A stretch of 33,775 bases of DNA from Nitrospiraceae bacterium (GTDB lineage Bacteria > Nitrospirota > Nitrospiria > Nitrospirales > Nitrospiraceae): positions 1-33,775 of the forward strand of contig OMJA01000332.1 in the NCBI GenBank assembly GCA_900299245.1, in the 5' to 3' direction. The notes under the pieces are model-generated. The model was not told where the DNA came from. It saw only the letters and a list, made by a program, of their open reading frames with translations, and did not search any database. The stretch's first letter is position 1. The number at the start of each line of letters is the position of its first letter. Of the stretch, positions 9,060 through 17,993 are shown piece by piece. The translations under genes were made by a program, and so were the position numbers.

Positions 9060-10676
9060 GTGACGACAGCGCTACGACTCCTCCACTTGGAAGACAATCC
9101 TGTTGACGCCGAGCTGATCCTGGCAACGCTCAACGAGGGGGGCATTCCTTGTGAGGCCGACCGGGTCGATCGGCGCGAGACCTTTGTCGCCGCCTTGAAG
9201 GATGGGCGGATCGATCTGATTCTGGCGGATTATTCGCTGCCAGGATTCGACGGAATCACCGCCCTTGCACTCGCCAGACAACTCAGGCCCGATATTCCGT
9301 TCATCTTCGTCTCCGGAACGCTCGGCGAAGAATTGGCGATCGACGCCATGCATCGCGGCGCGACCGATTACATTCTCAAGCAACGGCTCGGACGGCTGGT
9401 GCCCTCACTCCAGCGCGCCATCCGGGAACTGCAGGAACGCCAGGAGCGCGCCCGTGTCGAAGAAGCCCTGCGCCAAAGCGAGAAGCAGCTCCGGCAGGCC
9501 CAAAAGATGGAAGCGGTCGGCCGCCTCGCCGGCGGGCTCGCCCACGACTTTAATAATCTCCTCACCGTCATCATGGGCCATGCCCAGGTGCTCCTCAGTG
9601 ACATGGCGGCCGATCATCCGTACCGTGCCAAAATCGAAGAAATGCAGAAGGCCGGCGACCGGGCCGCGACGCTGATCCGTCAGCTCCTCACATTCAGCCG
9701 GAAGCAGCCGTCGACGCCGAAAGTGCTGAGCGTCAATCCGCTCATCACCAATTTTGAAACGATGATGCACCGGCTGATCGGCGAAGATCTCGAACTGACC
9801 CTGAAGCTGGCTCCTCAGGATCTGCGCATCAAAGCGGACCCGGCACAGATCGAACAAGTCCTCATGAATCTGGTCGTAAACGCGCGCGATGCGATGCCCA
9901 AAGGGGGAAAACTCACCATCGAGACGTCGCTCGTCGAGCTGAACCGGATTCCGATGTATCACGTCCAGCCTCCGGCTCTTGGAACCTTCGTCAAGCTCTC
10001 CGTCACGGACACCGGAAGCGGGATGCCGGCCGACGTCCTCGGCCATATCTTCGAACCGTTCTTCACGACGAAAGAAGAGGGCAAGGGAACAGGGCTAGGG
10101 TTATCGACCGTGTTCGGGATCGTCACCCAACAGGGAGGCGGACTCGATGTCACGAGTCGGGTCGGGCAGGGAAGCCGATTCGACGTGTACCTTCCCTGCG
10201 CAGAATCGAGTCCCGATCAAATCCCGTCCGGCGAGCCCCCCCGCATGTCACACCGGGGCCATGAGACCGTCCTCCTCGTCGAAGACGATAGCTCCGTGCG
10301 GGAGTTGGTTCGGGATGAACTCAAGCAGCTTGGTTATCGCGTGCTGGAATCAAAGAACGGACTGGAGGCTTGCCTGGTCGCCACACGGCAGATCGGCCAT
10401 GTTCAACTTCTGCTCACCGACGTGGTGATGCCGGGCATGAGCGGGACAGAACTGGCCCAACATCTGCGTATCCTCAAGCCGGACCTCAGAATTCTTTTTA
10501 TGTCGGGCTATGCCGACGACGTTGGCATCGGCGCACACGATCAACTGAGCGACTACCTCCAAAAACCGTTTACGCCGGAGCTGCTGGCCCAGCGGATTCG
10601 CCGGCTTCTTGATCACGCGCCGCTCCCGCAACACGGAGCGCCACGGCATGAAACAACCACCTCCCACGCGTCGTGA
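9060..10676 (+). CDS. Hybrid histidine kinase with N- and C-terminal receiver domains
   Basis: This 538-aa soluble protein starts at GTG 9060; the nearby ATG at 9040 is out of frame. Domains in order: receiver 1 (about 5-120, Asp57 in LADYSLPG, Lys107), a short coiled-coil linker (about 120-150), HisKA with His162 in [10 protein letters not shown], and ATPase domain (N box in [11 protein letters not shown]1 in DTGSGM, G2 in GTGLGL). Receiver 2 follows (about 403-517, Asp454 in LLTDVVMPG, Lys502 in QKPF). The HDFNN phosphorylation motif is that of the NtrB-like HPK4 kinases. No transmembrane or PAS sensor domain is seen, so it is probably driven by receiver 1, making it a middle component of a phosphorelay with the two upstream genes. 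Confidence 0.9.
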   Translation: MTTALRLLHLEDNPVDAELILATLNEGGIPCEADRVDRRETFVAALKDGRIDLILADYSLPGFDGITALALARQLRPDIPFIFVSGTLGEELAIDAMHRGATDYILKQRLGRLVPSLQRAIRELQERQERARVEEALRQSEKQLRQAQKMEAVGRLAGGLAHDFNNLLTVIMGHAQVLLSDMAADHPYRAKIEEMQKAGDRAATLIRQLLTFSRKQPSTPKVLSVNPLITNFETMMHRLIGEDLELTLKLAPQDLRIKADPAQIEQVLMNLVVNARDAMPKGGKLTIETSLVELNRIPMYHVQPPALGTFVKLSVTDTGSGMPADVLGHIFEPFFTTKEEGKGTGLGLSTVFGIVTQQGGGLDVTSRVGQGSRFDVYLPCAESSPDQIPSGEPPRMSHRGHETVLLVEDDSSVRELVRDELKQLGYRVLESKNGLEACLVATRQIGHVQLLLTDVVMPGMSGTELAQHLRILKPDLRILFMSGYADDVGIGAHDQLSDYLQKPFTPELLAQRIRRLLDHAPLPQHGAPRHETTTSHAS

Positions 10677-11619
10677 TCGCACCGGTCGCGGCCTTCATGC
10701 CTCCTCATGGATGAAGATCATGGCTCTTCGAATACCCCGGGCTCCCCATTCTGTCCCCCGGATGCTGCTCTGGTTCCTCATCACCCTGCCGTTGATTGTC
10801 ACGGAACCGGCACCTGCCCAGGAACTGCAGTGGGAACCGCTCGGAACCGGAATGGCCGCCGCCGTCTGGAAGCCGGGAGCACGCTGTTCCGAAATCGATC
10901 GTGTGCTCGCGCTCAAGGTCGATCCCGAGCGATACCGCTTCGCTGTTCATTTTTATGCCCAGGAAGGGTTGCTCCATCCTCCGACCATCGATGAATGGCA
11001 GAGACGAACCGGGCATGATGTCCTGTTCAACGCGGGCCTCTTCAGAGAAAACTTCGCCTATCTCGGGCTCTTATTTAAAGAGGGGCACTCGCTGGGCAGC
11101 CGGCGTCACGGGACATGGCAGGGACTCTTTGTTGCCGAACCGACCTCTGCAACGGCGGCACCGAAGGCCGGTGTACTGGATTTGGCCACGGATGCATTTC
11201 AGGAACAGATGCCAGCCTATCGAGAGGCGGCACAGTCACTGATGTTGCTGGATCGCGCCGGAATGATTCGCGTGCGGCAAAGCGGGAAACGGGCCTACCA
11301 GACCGTAGTGGCCGAAGAACACGACGGGCACATTCTCATTCTGAAAAGCCTGGGACTCGTCACCTTACACGGGCTTGGCCAATGTTTGCGGGACACCGTC
11401 CCATCGATCAAACTCGCCATGGCCATGGACGGCGGATCCTCGTCCGATCTCTTCGTCGCAGAATCACTCTGGAAACACGGCGACCAATCGGACACGAGAA
11501 CGAGTTGGAAAGAGCTGTTCGCCGGCCGGTCAACCGCACACATTCCATTACCGGCAATTATCAGCCTCAGTCCGCGAGAGGCGGCACCGGGCGCGGCCAC
11601 CCCCCCGTCGAAACCCTAG
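10648..11619 (+). CDS. Exported phosphodiester glycosidase family (NAGPA/DUF2233-like) protein
   Basis: The C-terminal two thirds match the phosphodiester glycosidase fold family. Features are an FNAGLF segment near 127-132 and the family signature AMDGGSSSDLFV at about 259-270. The family includes the eukaryotic uncovering enzyme for mannose-6-phosphate tags and bacterial exported enzymes of largely unknown substrate. A signal peptide is likely: basic residues, then a hydrophobic run LLWFLITLPLIV and a possible cleavage after APA, near residue 57. The start is uncertain. ATG 10648 has GGAG nine bases upstream and overlaps the hybrid kinase by 29 bases; ATG 10711 would give a more typical signal peptide length. 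The 3' end meets the convergent rhodanese gene at a shared CTAG. Confidence 0.75.
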   Translation: MKQPPPTRRDRTGRGLHASSWMKIMALRIPRAPHSVPRMLLWFLITLPLIVTEPAPAQELQWEPLGTGMAAAVWKPGARCSEIDRVLALKVDPERYRFAVHFYAQEGLLHPPTIDEWQRRTGHDVLFNAGLFRENFAYLGLLFKEGHSLGSRRHGTWQGLFVAEPTSATAAPKAGVLDLATDAFQEQMPAYREAAQSLMLLDRAGMIRVRQSGKRAYQTVVAEEHDGHILILKSLGLVTLHGLGQCLRDTVPSIKLAMAMDGGSSSDLFVAESLWKHGDQSDTRTSWKELFAGRSTAHIPLPAIISLSPREAAPGAATPPSKP

Positions 11620-12041
11620 CGGCCGGGGCGGGCGACCGGATAGCCGGCTTCCACCCATGCATTCATGCTTCCCGACACATTATAAACGTGGCGATAGCCC
11701 AGATCGGCCAGTGTTTCCGCCGCGATGTTACTACGGTGGCCCGACTGACAGTACACGACGATGTGCTCGTCCAGCTGAGCCCCGAGCTCACGATGCCGGG
11801 CTTTCATTTCCCGAAAATCGATATTCAGGTCCGTACCGGGAATCATGCCGGTCCGGTGCTCTTCAGGACTTCTCACATCAACCAACACGAAGCCCTTCTT
11901 GTCCGGAGTCGATGCTTTGGCCAATCCCGCCTGCAGCTGCTGGACGGTCAACAGGTAGGAATGGTATGACCACACCTGGCTAACAACAGCGAGGCTGCTC
12001 AGCAAAAGCATACCCAGGAGCCCCCATTTCCACCGGTGCAT
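11616..12041 (-). CDS. Exported or membrane-anchored rhodanese-like protein
   Basis: This 141-aa single-domain rhodanese has an N-terminal hydrophobic helix (about 7-24) that is either a signal peptide or an anchor, placing the domain in the periplasm. The rhodanese domain (about 35-138) carries the family motifs VLVDVRSPEEH and VVYCQSGHRS, with catalytic Cys98 in a loop of the usual size. Such proteins move sulfane sulfur or bind oxyanions; the substrate cannot be told from sequence. A strong Shine-Dalgarno (GAGGAGGT) precedes the ATG at 12041. It diverges from the lipoprotein gene across about 40 bases and converges on the glycosidase-family gene with stop codons overlapping in CTAG. Confidence 0.88.
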   Translation of the reverse strand: MHRWKWGLLGMLLLSSLAVVSQVWSYHSYLLTVQQLQAGLAKASTPDKKGFVLVDVRSPEEHRTGMIPGTDLNIDFREMKARHRELGAQLDEHIVVYCQSGHRSNIAAETLADLGYRHVYNVSGSMNAWVEAGYPVARPGR

Positions 12042-12081
12042 AAGACCTCCTCATAGTTCTCAATCGCTGCTTGCGTTGAAT

Positions 12082-12420
12082 ATGATGCTGACCAATCATA
12101 AAAAGAAGTCAAAAGTAGGGTCAAGGGCCCCGCTGCTCACCCTGTTCCTCTTATTGGCCGGCTGCGCCGACGGCGCGACGTTGCTACAGGAATCCGATCG
12201 CGGCGGTGTCGTCGTCTACCCCTTCAAAGGCGAACAGGGTGCCATGCTGGCCTCGTTCAGAAAAGATGCGCTGGCCGTCATGAAAGACAAATGCGGCGGA
12301 GCCTACACGATCATCCGTGAGGGAGAAACCAAGGGACGCGCCCGCGTTGCCGGGCCGGTCGAAGGCGCGCAGGAGGTCGTCCAGGAACGCCGGTGGGGGA
12401 TTGAGTTTCGTTGCAAGTAG
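12082..12420 (+). CDS. Small lipoprotein of unknown function
   Basis: This 112-aa protein has a lysine-rich N-terminus, a hydrophobic segment and a lipobox LLAGC, giving lipidated Cys28. It is therefore an exported lipoprotein. The mature part is small and mixed, with two further cysteines (in DKCGG and at the C-terminal FRCK) that could form a disulfide, and a VVVYPFKGEQGAMLASFRKDAL segment. I do not recognise the family. Possible starts are TTG 12076, ATG 12082 and ATG 12085; the first ATG was taken. It ends seven bases before the 3' end of the convergent pyrE gene. Confidence 0.65.
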   Translation: MMLTNHKKKSKVGSRAPLLTLFLLLAGCADGATLLQESDRGGVVVYPFKGEQGAMLASFRKDALAVMKDKCGGAYTIIREGETKGRARVAGPVEGAQEVVQERRWGIEFRCK

Positions 12421-12427
12421 AGCAGCT

Positions 12428-13018
12428 TCAGCCTCTGCGCTGAGCTGCCTGAGCGTTGGTCAGGTCGTTGATCGTGAGAAGACTGACCACGGTGAGTCCT
12501 TCCGCTTCGACCTTTTTACGTCCGTCCTGTTCCTGCCGGTCGACGATGACCAATGCATGGGTGACGGTCAGACCGGCGCCTCGTGCTGCCGCGACCGCCT
12601 TTAAGAGCGACCCGCCGCTGGTCAGCACGTCATCCACGATCAACGCTCGCTCGCCGGCTTTGTAGGCCCCCTCAATCAACTTGCCCAATCCGTGGTCCTT
12701 GGCCTGCTTGCGCACGACGAACGTCCGCCAATCCCGGGCCGGTTGAGCCGTAAAGGCGTAATCGGAAATGGTCGTCGCAATGGAAATCGCCCCGATCTCC
12801 AACCCACCGAGACACTGCACCTCTACCCCGCGCAACGCCTCGTACGCCAGCTGTCCGACCAGGCGACGGGCTCCCGGATGGGCCATGAGCGCACGGCAGT
12901 CTACATAGAAGGGACTCGTGAGTCCCGAGGCCAGCTTGAACCCGCCCTGGGGATCCCACTTAAAGGATTGCGTCTCGTGAAACGCTTTTGCCAATTGCTC
13001 GCGCACAGGACCCTCCAT
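12428..13018 (-). CDS. pyrE: Orotate phosphoribosyltransferase
   Basis: This 196-aa enzyme transfers phosphoribose from PRPP to orotate to give OMP in pyrimidine synthesis. The PRPP-binding motif ALIVDDVLTSGGS is at 125-137, and the flexible catalytic loop is present as VVRKQAKDHGLGKLIEG (101-117). The FKLASGLTSPFYVD N-terminal segment is typical of the family, and the length is normal. The gene stands alone on the minus strand, without other pyrimidine genes, preceded by a 310-base gap that presumably holds its promoter. Confidence 0.93.
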   Translation of the reverse strand: MEGPVREQLAKAFHETQSFKWDPQGGFKLASGLTSPFYVDCRALMAHPGARRLVGQLAYEALRGVEVQCLGGLEIGAISIATTISDYAFTAQPARDWRTFVVRKQAKDHGLGKLIEGAYKAGERALIVDDVLTSGGSLLKAVAAARGAGLTVTHALVIVDRQEQDGRKKVEAEGLTVVSLLTINDLTNAQAAQRRG

Positions 13019-13328
13019 CGCTCACCGTGAATAAATTAGGGAAGCCATTCTACACGGTTGCACGACGGAAGGCAGTACCCTTTGTAGCAAAGCAACTGTC
13101 CACTTGAAGCATGAGCGGGAATAATGAGCGCCAAACGATCTTGAGAATGAACAGAAATCACCGATGAGAGAGCCCTAGTTGAAGCGCTCCAAGATTGAAC
13201 CTGTCGCGATAACTCACTGGTCCGAAGCGAGCACCTAGGACTGCCACTATCCACCCTTCAAATCACCCGTCCCTAAGACAGAGGCCCACCAGACGAGCTG
13301 AAAAGCGGCTCAACACAAGCAACTCTGT
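13019..13328. other. Intergenic gap between pyrE and the long minus-strand operon
   Basis: This stretch of about 310 bases has no convincing gene. One open frame on the minus strand (13036-13254) has an unconvincing composition and no clear ribosome site. The minus strand contains TAGAAT about 30 bases upstream of the pyrE ATG, a possible -10 element without a good -35. Downstream of the CFA synthase stop there is only a weak 4-base stem, not a terminator. Both the end of the long operon and the pyrE promoter must lie here. Confidence 0.4.
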
Positions 13329-14633
13329 TCAGCATGCAACGGGGGCGCTACGCCAACCAGATTTGGCCAGGAGTAGATGAACGTTACTGATCGATCGCTC
13401 TGTAAAACCTCCTTCGCAATAGCTGAGATAAAAGTCCCACAGCCTCACAAAGTCAGGTGGGTACCCGAGTGCCGTAATAGACGTCAGCGCCTGAGCGGCA
13501 TTCTTCCGCCAAGCCTGAAGCGTCGGAACATAGTGCGCCCCGATGTCTTCCAGCTGCACGAGATTGAGCCCTCCGCTCTTAGCCGCCGCCACAATCAGCG
13601 CACTGACTGAAGGAATACAACTGCCTGGGAACATGAAATATTTGATAAAATCGACCGACCGCTTGGCCCGCTCATAGAGCTGCTCGTCGATCGTAATGCC
13701 CTGCATGAGCATCAGTCCGTCGGGTTTCAACATCCGACTGCAGACATCAAAATAGGCATCGAAATAGTGATGACCGACCGCCTCGATCATCTCGATGGAG
13801 ACCAGTTTGTCAAAGCGATCGCTCAACTGCGGTAAATCGCGGTAGTCTGTCTGAATGACCGTCACCCGATCCCGCAATCCCGCCGATTCTATACGCTGCA
13901 CAGCCAGATCAAACTGCTGTCGAGAGATAGTCGTCGTCGTGACCCGGCATCCGTACTGCGAGGCTGCATGGATGGCGAACCCACCCCAGCCGGTACCGAT
14001 CTCCAACAGATGATCGCTCGCGGATAGCTGAAGTTTCCGGCAGATCCGGTCATTCTTGGCACGGGACGCTTCCGCCAGGGTGACATCCCGACGTTCGAAG
14101 TATGCGCAGGAATACATCATTGTCTCATCAAGCACGAGACGAAAGAAGTCGTTGCCCAGATCGTAATGGGCGGCTATGTTTCTCCGGCTGCCCGTCTTCG
14201 TGTTCCGGTTGAGCCAGTGCATAGCCTTGAGCAGGGGCCTGGTCAGTATCGCAAGACCTCCTTCCACACCGTCCAGTAACTCCCGATTCAGGACAAATAT
14301 TCGAACCAGTGTCGTGAGATCGTCACAACTCCAGAATCCACGCCGGTAGGCATCGGCGACTCCGATCGTCCCGCCCAAGGCGACATCGACATACGTGTGA
14401 AGATTATGAATCGTGATGATGGCCTGAAGCGGACAGTCCGCCGTCACCTCGCCGAACGTCTGCCGGTCACGGCCGTCGACCACGATCACCGAGCCTTGAC
14501 GGAGAGATTTCATACGGGCAAAAACCGCTCGTCTGGCAAGCCGGTACAATTGCGCCGCCAGGCCTGAAGGCGGCGAGACTGGACCCGAGACTCGTTCGAC
14601 CATCACATCTGAGGGAATCATGGTTTCATTCAT
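13329..14633 (-). CDS. cfa: Cyclopropane-fatty-acyl-phospholipid synthase
   Basis: This 434-aa SAM-dependent enzyme methylenates double bonds of membrane phospholipid acyl chains. An N-terminal lipid-binding region (to about 140) precedes the catalytic domain. Catalytic-domain features are HYDLGNDFF at 156-164, SAM motif EIGTGWGGFA at 211-220, IEMIEAVG at 280-287, IKYFMFPG at 330-337, and the active-site cysteine segment YCEGGF with Cys406. The ATG at 14633 overlaps the DUF1365 stop as ATGA and was preferred to the upstream in-frame ATG at 14732. It is the last gene of the long minus-strand array. The FAD oxidase - DUF1365 - CFA trio is a widely conserved cluster. Confidence 0.93.
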   Translation of the reverse strand: MNETMIPSDVMVERVSGPVSPPSGLAAQLYRLARRAVFARMKSLRQGSVIVVDGRDRQTFGEVTADCPLQAIITIHNLHTYVDVALGGTIGVADAYRRGFWSCDDLTTLVRIFVLNRELLDGVEGGLAILTRPLLKAMHWLNRNTKTGSRRNIAAHYDLGNDFFRLVLDETMMYSCAYFERRDVTLAEASRAKNDRICRKLQLSASDHLLEIGTGWGGFAIHAASQYGCRVTTTTISRQQFDLAVQRIESAGLRDRVTVIQTDYRDLPQLSDRFDKLVSIEMIEAVGHHYFDAYFDVCSRMLKPDGLMLMQGITIDEQLYERAKRSVDFIKYFMFPGSCIPSVSALIVAAAKSGGLNLVQLEDIGAHYVPTLQAWRKNAAQALTSITALGYPPDFVRLWDFYLSYCEGGFTERSISNVHLLLAKSGWRSAPVAC

Positions 14634-15421
14634 GAGTGTAACTGGCTCGTCGCTACAGGCGACGCCTCCTTCCGCTTCTTCGGATGTGAGAGAAATGGCA
14701 CCCCCTTCATCCAGAGCTTCAAAGCCTGCCAATGAATCGCACCAATAACCTTGGCCGTCATCAGCGGATATTGCACCAGCACCTGCGCCAGTGCGCTGCC
14801 GGACAGCTCCTTCCTCTGCAACACCATCGTCGCGTCGAAGAACGGCTGCCCATCGTGCAGATTTTCCATGTGAATCACCAACTGTCTCGACGGTTCAGTG
14901 AACCGCCAGTCATAGGCCACATCCATGCCGATGAAGGGAGAAATATGAAACTCTTTATTGAGATGAAATCGTTTGCGGGAACCGGCCGCCAAATTGTCCC
15001 TGTCGCCAAGCACATAACAGTGGCGTTCGCCCCACGGAGTATTGGTGATTTCCGCCACGATCGCCTCGACGTGTTGCATGGACCTGTCATAACAAAAGAA
15101 GAAACTCACCGGATTGAAGACATAGCCGAAATAGCGGCAATGGGTAAGCAACCTGATGGGACCGGTCGGAGTCTGCCCCGTGCGCTCCGCGACGAGTGCC
15201 CGGATAGAACTATCCAGGGACATCACCGGATCACCGACATGATCAGTCCGTTGAAACGAGGCGAGATTCCCTCGCCCCACAGACCAGAGCCAACGATCCG
15301 CGAAAACCGTCGGCAGTTCTTCCAGATCCAGATACATCATGAACAGCCGATAGGTAAACGCGTGCGGAACCGGACTGAATCGGCGATGCCGGACATGGCC
15401 AGCATAGATACAACTGTTCAT
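14630..15421 (-). CDS. DUF1365 family protein
   Basis: This 263-aa protein belongs to DUF1365, a family of unknown activity nearly always found beside a flavin amine oxidase and a CFA-type methyltransferase. Recognisable elements are the N-terminal SCIYAGHVRHRRFSPVPHAF, the central YFGYVFNPVSFFFCYD (a highly conserved block), and a C-terminal GAIHWQALKLWMKGVPF. ATG 15421 overlaps the upstream stop as ATGA, and its own stop overlaps the CFA start in the same way, so the three are translated as a coupled unit. The context suggests a role in modifying unsaturated or cyclopropane acyl chains. Confidence 0.9.
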   Translation of the reverse strand: MNSCIYAGHVRHRRFSPVPHAFTYRLFMMYLDLEELPTVFADRWLWSVGRGNLASFQRTDHVGDPVMSLDSSIRALVAERTGQTPTGPIRLLTHCRYFGYVFNPVSFFFCYDRSMQHVEAIVAEITNTPWGERHCYVLGDRDNLAAGSRKRFHLNKEFHISPFIGMDVAYDWRFTEPSRQLVIHMENLHDGQPFFDATMVLQRKELSGSALAQVLVQYPLMTAKVIGAIHWQALKLWMKGVPFLSHPKKRKEASPVATSQLHS

Positions 15422-16680
15422 GACGATAGATCCTTGCCGAACGGCATGCAGACCGCCAGAGCGCTGTTGACCCCGTCCTCGTGAAATCCGAACCCCCAAT
15501 AGGACCCGCAATACGACGTCCGGTTCACACCGCTGATATCCCTGTGCCGTTTCTGCGCCGCAACGGCGGCAGGGGAATAGACCGGATGGTGATAGGTGAT
15601 CCGCCGAATGATCTTCTGAGGATCGATTGCCTTCGTATGATTCAACGTGACACAGAACTCCCGGGGCGCCCGCAGGCCCTGCAGACGGTTCATGTGATAG
15701 GTCACTACCGCGCGATCCGGCTGGTTCGGCAGAAGGTGATAGTTCCAGGCGGCCCAGGCCAGTTTATGACGCGGGAGGAGCGAAACGTCGGTATGGAGAA
15801 CGGCTTCATTATCTTGATAGCGGATGGCGCCGAGAATCTCTTTTTCCGCCGTAGAAGGATCGGCCAGGATCGAGAGCGCCTGGTCGCTATGCGTGGCCAG
15901 AATGACGTGATCAAATTGCATCGACAGACTCTGTCGCCCTTGAATAGTCGCTTCAATCTCTACAAAGTCTGGCTGACGGGTAATGGACTTGACCGGTGCG
16001 TTTAGCCGGATCCGATCCCGAAACGGTTCTACCAGCTTTTCCATATAGCGCTGCGATCCGCCGCTGATCACACGCCAGGTCGGGCGCTGGTCGACAGACA
16101 GCATGCCGTGGTTTTTGAAAAACTGCACTAGATAGCGCGCCGGAAATTCATGCATTGTCGCATGATCCGCTGACCAGATCGCCGCTCCCATCGGAACAAT
16201 GTACTGCTCAATAAACTCACGGGAATAGTTCTTCGCACTGAGGTACGAACCGAGCGAGGGGCCAGGCTCCGGCTCATCCAGCAGGTCCAGCGCATCACGA
16301 TTGAATCGGAGGATATCGCGGATCATGCGATAGAAAGAAGGCCGAAGCAAGTTGCGCCGCTGGGCGAAGAGGGCGTTCAAAGACGTCCCGTTGTACTCCA
16401 GACCGGTCCGCTCGCACTTTACGCTGAAACTCATGTCGCTAGGCTGAGACTCGACGTCGAGCTTGTTCAAGAGCGCGATAAAGTTGGGATACGTCCAGTC
16501 GTTGAACACGATGAAGCCAGTGTCGATTGCATACACACGGCCCTCCAGTTCAACATCGACCGTATTGGTGTGGCCCCCGATATAACCAGCGGCTTCGAAT
16601 ACAGTGACCTCATGATCTCGGTGAAGAAGAGAAGCCGCGACCATCCCGGAAATGCCCGTGCCGATAATTGCAATCTTCAT
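15418..16680 (-). CDS. FAD-dependent amine-oxidase-type oxidoreductase
   Basis: This 420-aa flavoprotein starts with a Rossmann FAD-binding motif (IIGTGISGM, glycines at 7, 9 and 12), followed by the ExxGYIGGHTNT segment typical of NAD(P)-binding-8 and amine-oxidase proteins. The C-terminal part has the conserved GVNRTSYCGSYWGFGFHEDG segment. Proteins of this subgroup, next to DUF1365 and CFA synthase, are associated with fatty-acid desaturation or oxidation in photo-oxidative stress clusters. ATG 16680 begins exactly at the Rossmann strand and has an AAGG-type ribosome site; the frame is open upstream to 16770. Its stop overlaps the DUF1365 start, and a 102-base gap separates it from the lipocalin gene. 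Confidence 0.9.
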   Translation of the reverse strand: MKIAIIGTGISGMVAASLLHRDHEVTVFEAAGYIGGHTNTVDVELEGRVYAIDTGFIVFNDWTYPNFIALLNKLDVESQPSDMSFSVKCERTGLEYNGTSLNALFAQRRNLLRPSFYRMIRDILRFNRDALDLLDEPEPGPSLGSYLSAKNYSREFIEQYIVPMGAAIWSADHATMHEFPARYLVQFFKNHGMLSVDQRPTWRVISGGSQRYMEKLVEPFRDRIRLNAPVKSITRQPDFVEIEATIQGRQSLSMQFDHVILATHSDQALSILADPSTAEKEILGAIRYQDNEAVLHTDVSLLPRHKLAWAAWNYHLLPNQPDRAVVTYHMNRLQGLRAPREFCVTLNHTKAIDPQKIIRRITYHHPVYSPAAVAAQKRHRDISGVNRTSYCGSYWGFGFHEDGVNSALAVCMPFGKDLSS

Positions 16681-16782
16681 CCGACCTTCAGCGCCTCGTC
16701 GATCGGGTCCGAACCAGGGGAGATTGCATAGTACCCCCCACAGCCACGACGCCCGGTACGCTTTGACCACTACCTGATGCCA

Positions 16783-17313
16783 CTATTTCCACCGCTGCGG
16801 GACCTTGCGGACTTTGGACACATCATAGCCTTCCCCAGCAATGAGCGTCAGAAAACGCTGGTAGTCCGACTCGGAAATTTCAGGTGCTCGCGCCATCAGC
16901 CACACATAATCGCGCGCGGATCTTCCGATGACCGTCTGACTATACGACTCGTCTACAAAGACGATGCGATAGTCGGCTTGGATGGGCCAGATGAACTGCA
17001 TCCCCCAAATGGCGTTTGATTCCCGATCAAGGACATAGCCGGTCGGATGGTAGGTCTTGCGCGCTCCGTTGAAGCCATCCTGGCGGAAACTGAACGTCGT
17101 CGCCACAGTGCCATCATCAACCAAGCGATAGGACTCCATGGCGTTGTAGGCGTTCGTCTCGATCACAGTTGGAATATTGGCGATGACATACCAGTCTCCC
17201 ATGAAACGCTCCAAGTCCACAGCCGTCGCGGTGCGAATGGCTGAGGGGCTACTGCAGGCTGCGAGAGCCAGAAGCAGAACGGGCAGAAACCATGATGGCC
17301 TCACATCTGACAT
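16783..17313 (-). CDS. Lipocalin family outer-membrane lipoprotein (Blc-like)
   Basis: This 176-aa bacterial lipocalin is anchored as a lipoprotein (lipobox ALAAC, Cys20). The lipocalin signature GDWYVIANIP occurs at about 49-58. Later motifs of the Blc group are seen as FRQDGFNGARKTYHPTG and DYVWLMARAPEISE. Such proteins bind lysophospholipids or fatty acids and often appear in membrane-stress operons. The start at 17313 has GAGGA five bases upstream and lies eight bases after the stop of the DUF6134-like gene, so the two are co-translated. Confidence 0.9.
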   Translation of the reverse strand: MSDVRPSWFLPVLLLALAACSSPSAIRTATAVDLERFMGDWYVIANIPTVIETNAYNAMESYRLVDDGTVATTFSFRQDGFNGARKTYHPTGYVLDRESNAIWGMQFIWPIQADYRIVFVDESYSQTVIGRSARDYVWLMARAPEISESDYQRFLTLIAGEGYDVSKVRKVPQRWK

Positions 17314-17321
17314 GGTAGTCC

Positions 17322-17993
17322 TCACTGGAGCGTATACCGAAGGGTGTCCCCCTTCTTCGTGGTGGATTGGAGTGCGACCCATCTGCCGTTTAGGGTGTAC
17401 CAAAGATCCACCGCAAATTTGTCAGCTAGGATCCGGCGATGGATAGCTCGCGTCGGGACGCCCTGCACAGGAATTGTCTCTTCCCCCAAGGCGAGAACGG
17501 ACACCGCCTGATGTTCGCCGGTCTGCGAATTCAGCAATCGCTCGCCCTTGACCCACTCAGGGTTCCAGTAGGCAAAGGTTTTGATACATCCCTCGCCGAC
17601 CCAGGCCCCGGATTGTGTCTGCACCTGCAACCGGCCGTTCCGGGAGATTCCCTGCACGAAGAACGACTCGCCGTTATCATCCGTGTCCGCACGAATGTCC
17701 CGCAGGCATGATCCCTCCCAAGTTTCGAAGTTGGTATGCCGATAGGTGTAGACGGTGATGTACAGGAACTTGACCGTGAACTGCGCATCTACCCTGACAT
17801 GGGTGCGGTCCCCTTCCGAAGAGACGTCAAAGCGCTGGTGGCCGATTTCCTCCTGGCCGAGAAAGACCTTGAAGTCATAGGTCTGCGAACTGGCGCTCCA
17901 AGCCTGTTGGGGAGCGCTTCCAATGCACGTCAGGAATCCGAGAACGGCCATCGCGGTGCGAAACCCGCTGGTCACGGAACACACGCTAAACAT
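17322..17993 (-). CDS. DUF6134-like exported protein
   Basis: This 223-aa protein has an N-terminal signal sequence (hydrophobic run AVLGFLTCIG, cleavage probably near the ASA region). The mature domain looks like a beta-rich single domain of the DUF6134 type. It opens YDFKVFLGQEEIGHQRF, has a central ETWEGSCLRDI block, and closes with VDLWYTLNGRWVALQST. Function is unknown; members often sit beside lipocalin and DUF1295 genes. The ATG at 17993 has AGGAG nine bases upstream and overlaps the DUF1295 gene by eight bases. A shorter form from ATG 17951 cannot be excluded. Confidence 0.75.
   Translation of the reverse strand: MFSVCSVTSGFRTAMAVLGFLTCIGSAPQQAWSASSQTYDFKVFLGQEEIGHQRFDVSSEGDRTHVRVDAQFTVKFLYITVYTYRHTNFETWEGSCLRDIRADTDDNGESFFVQGISRNGRLQVQTQSGAWVGEGCIKTFAYWNPEWVKGERLLNSQTGEHQAVSVLALGEETIPVQGVPTRAIHRRILADKFAVDLWYTLNGRWVALQSTTKKGDTLRYTLQ

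Noticed and set aside
10298-10310. Match to part of the tRNA-Leu T-arm complement (CGGGAGTTGG) as a second attachment site
   Set aside because: It lies inside a conserved receiver-domain coding sequence of the hybrid kinase and is only about ten bases long.
13036-13254. 72-codon open frame on the minus strand in the pyrE upstream gap
   Set aside because: No ribosome site, no recognisable motif, Ser/Arg/Cys-rich composition like a random frame.
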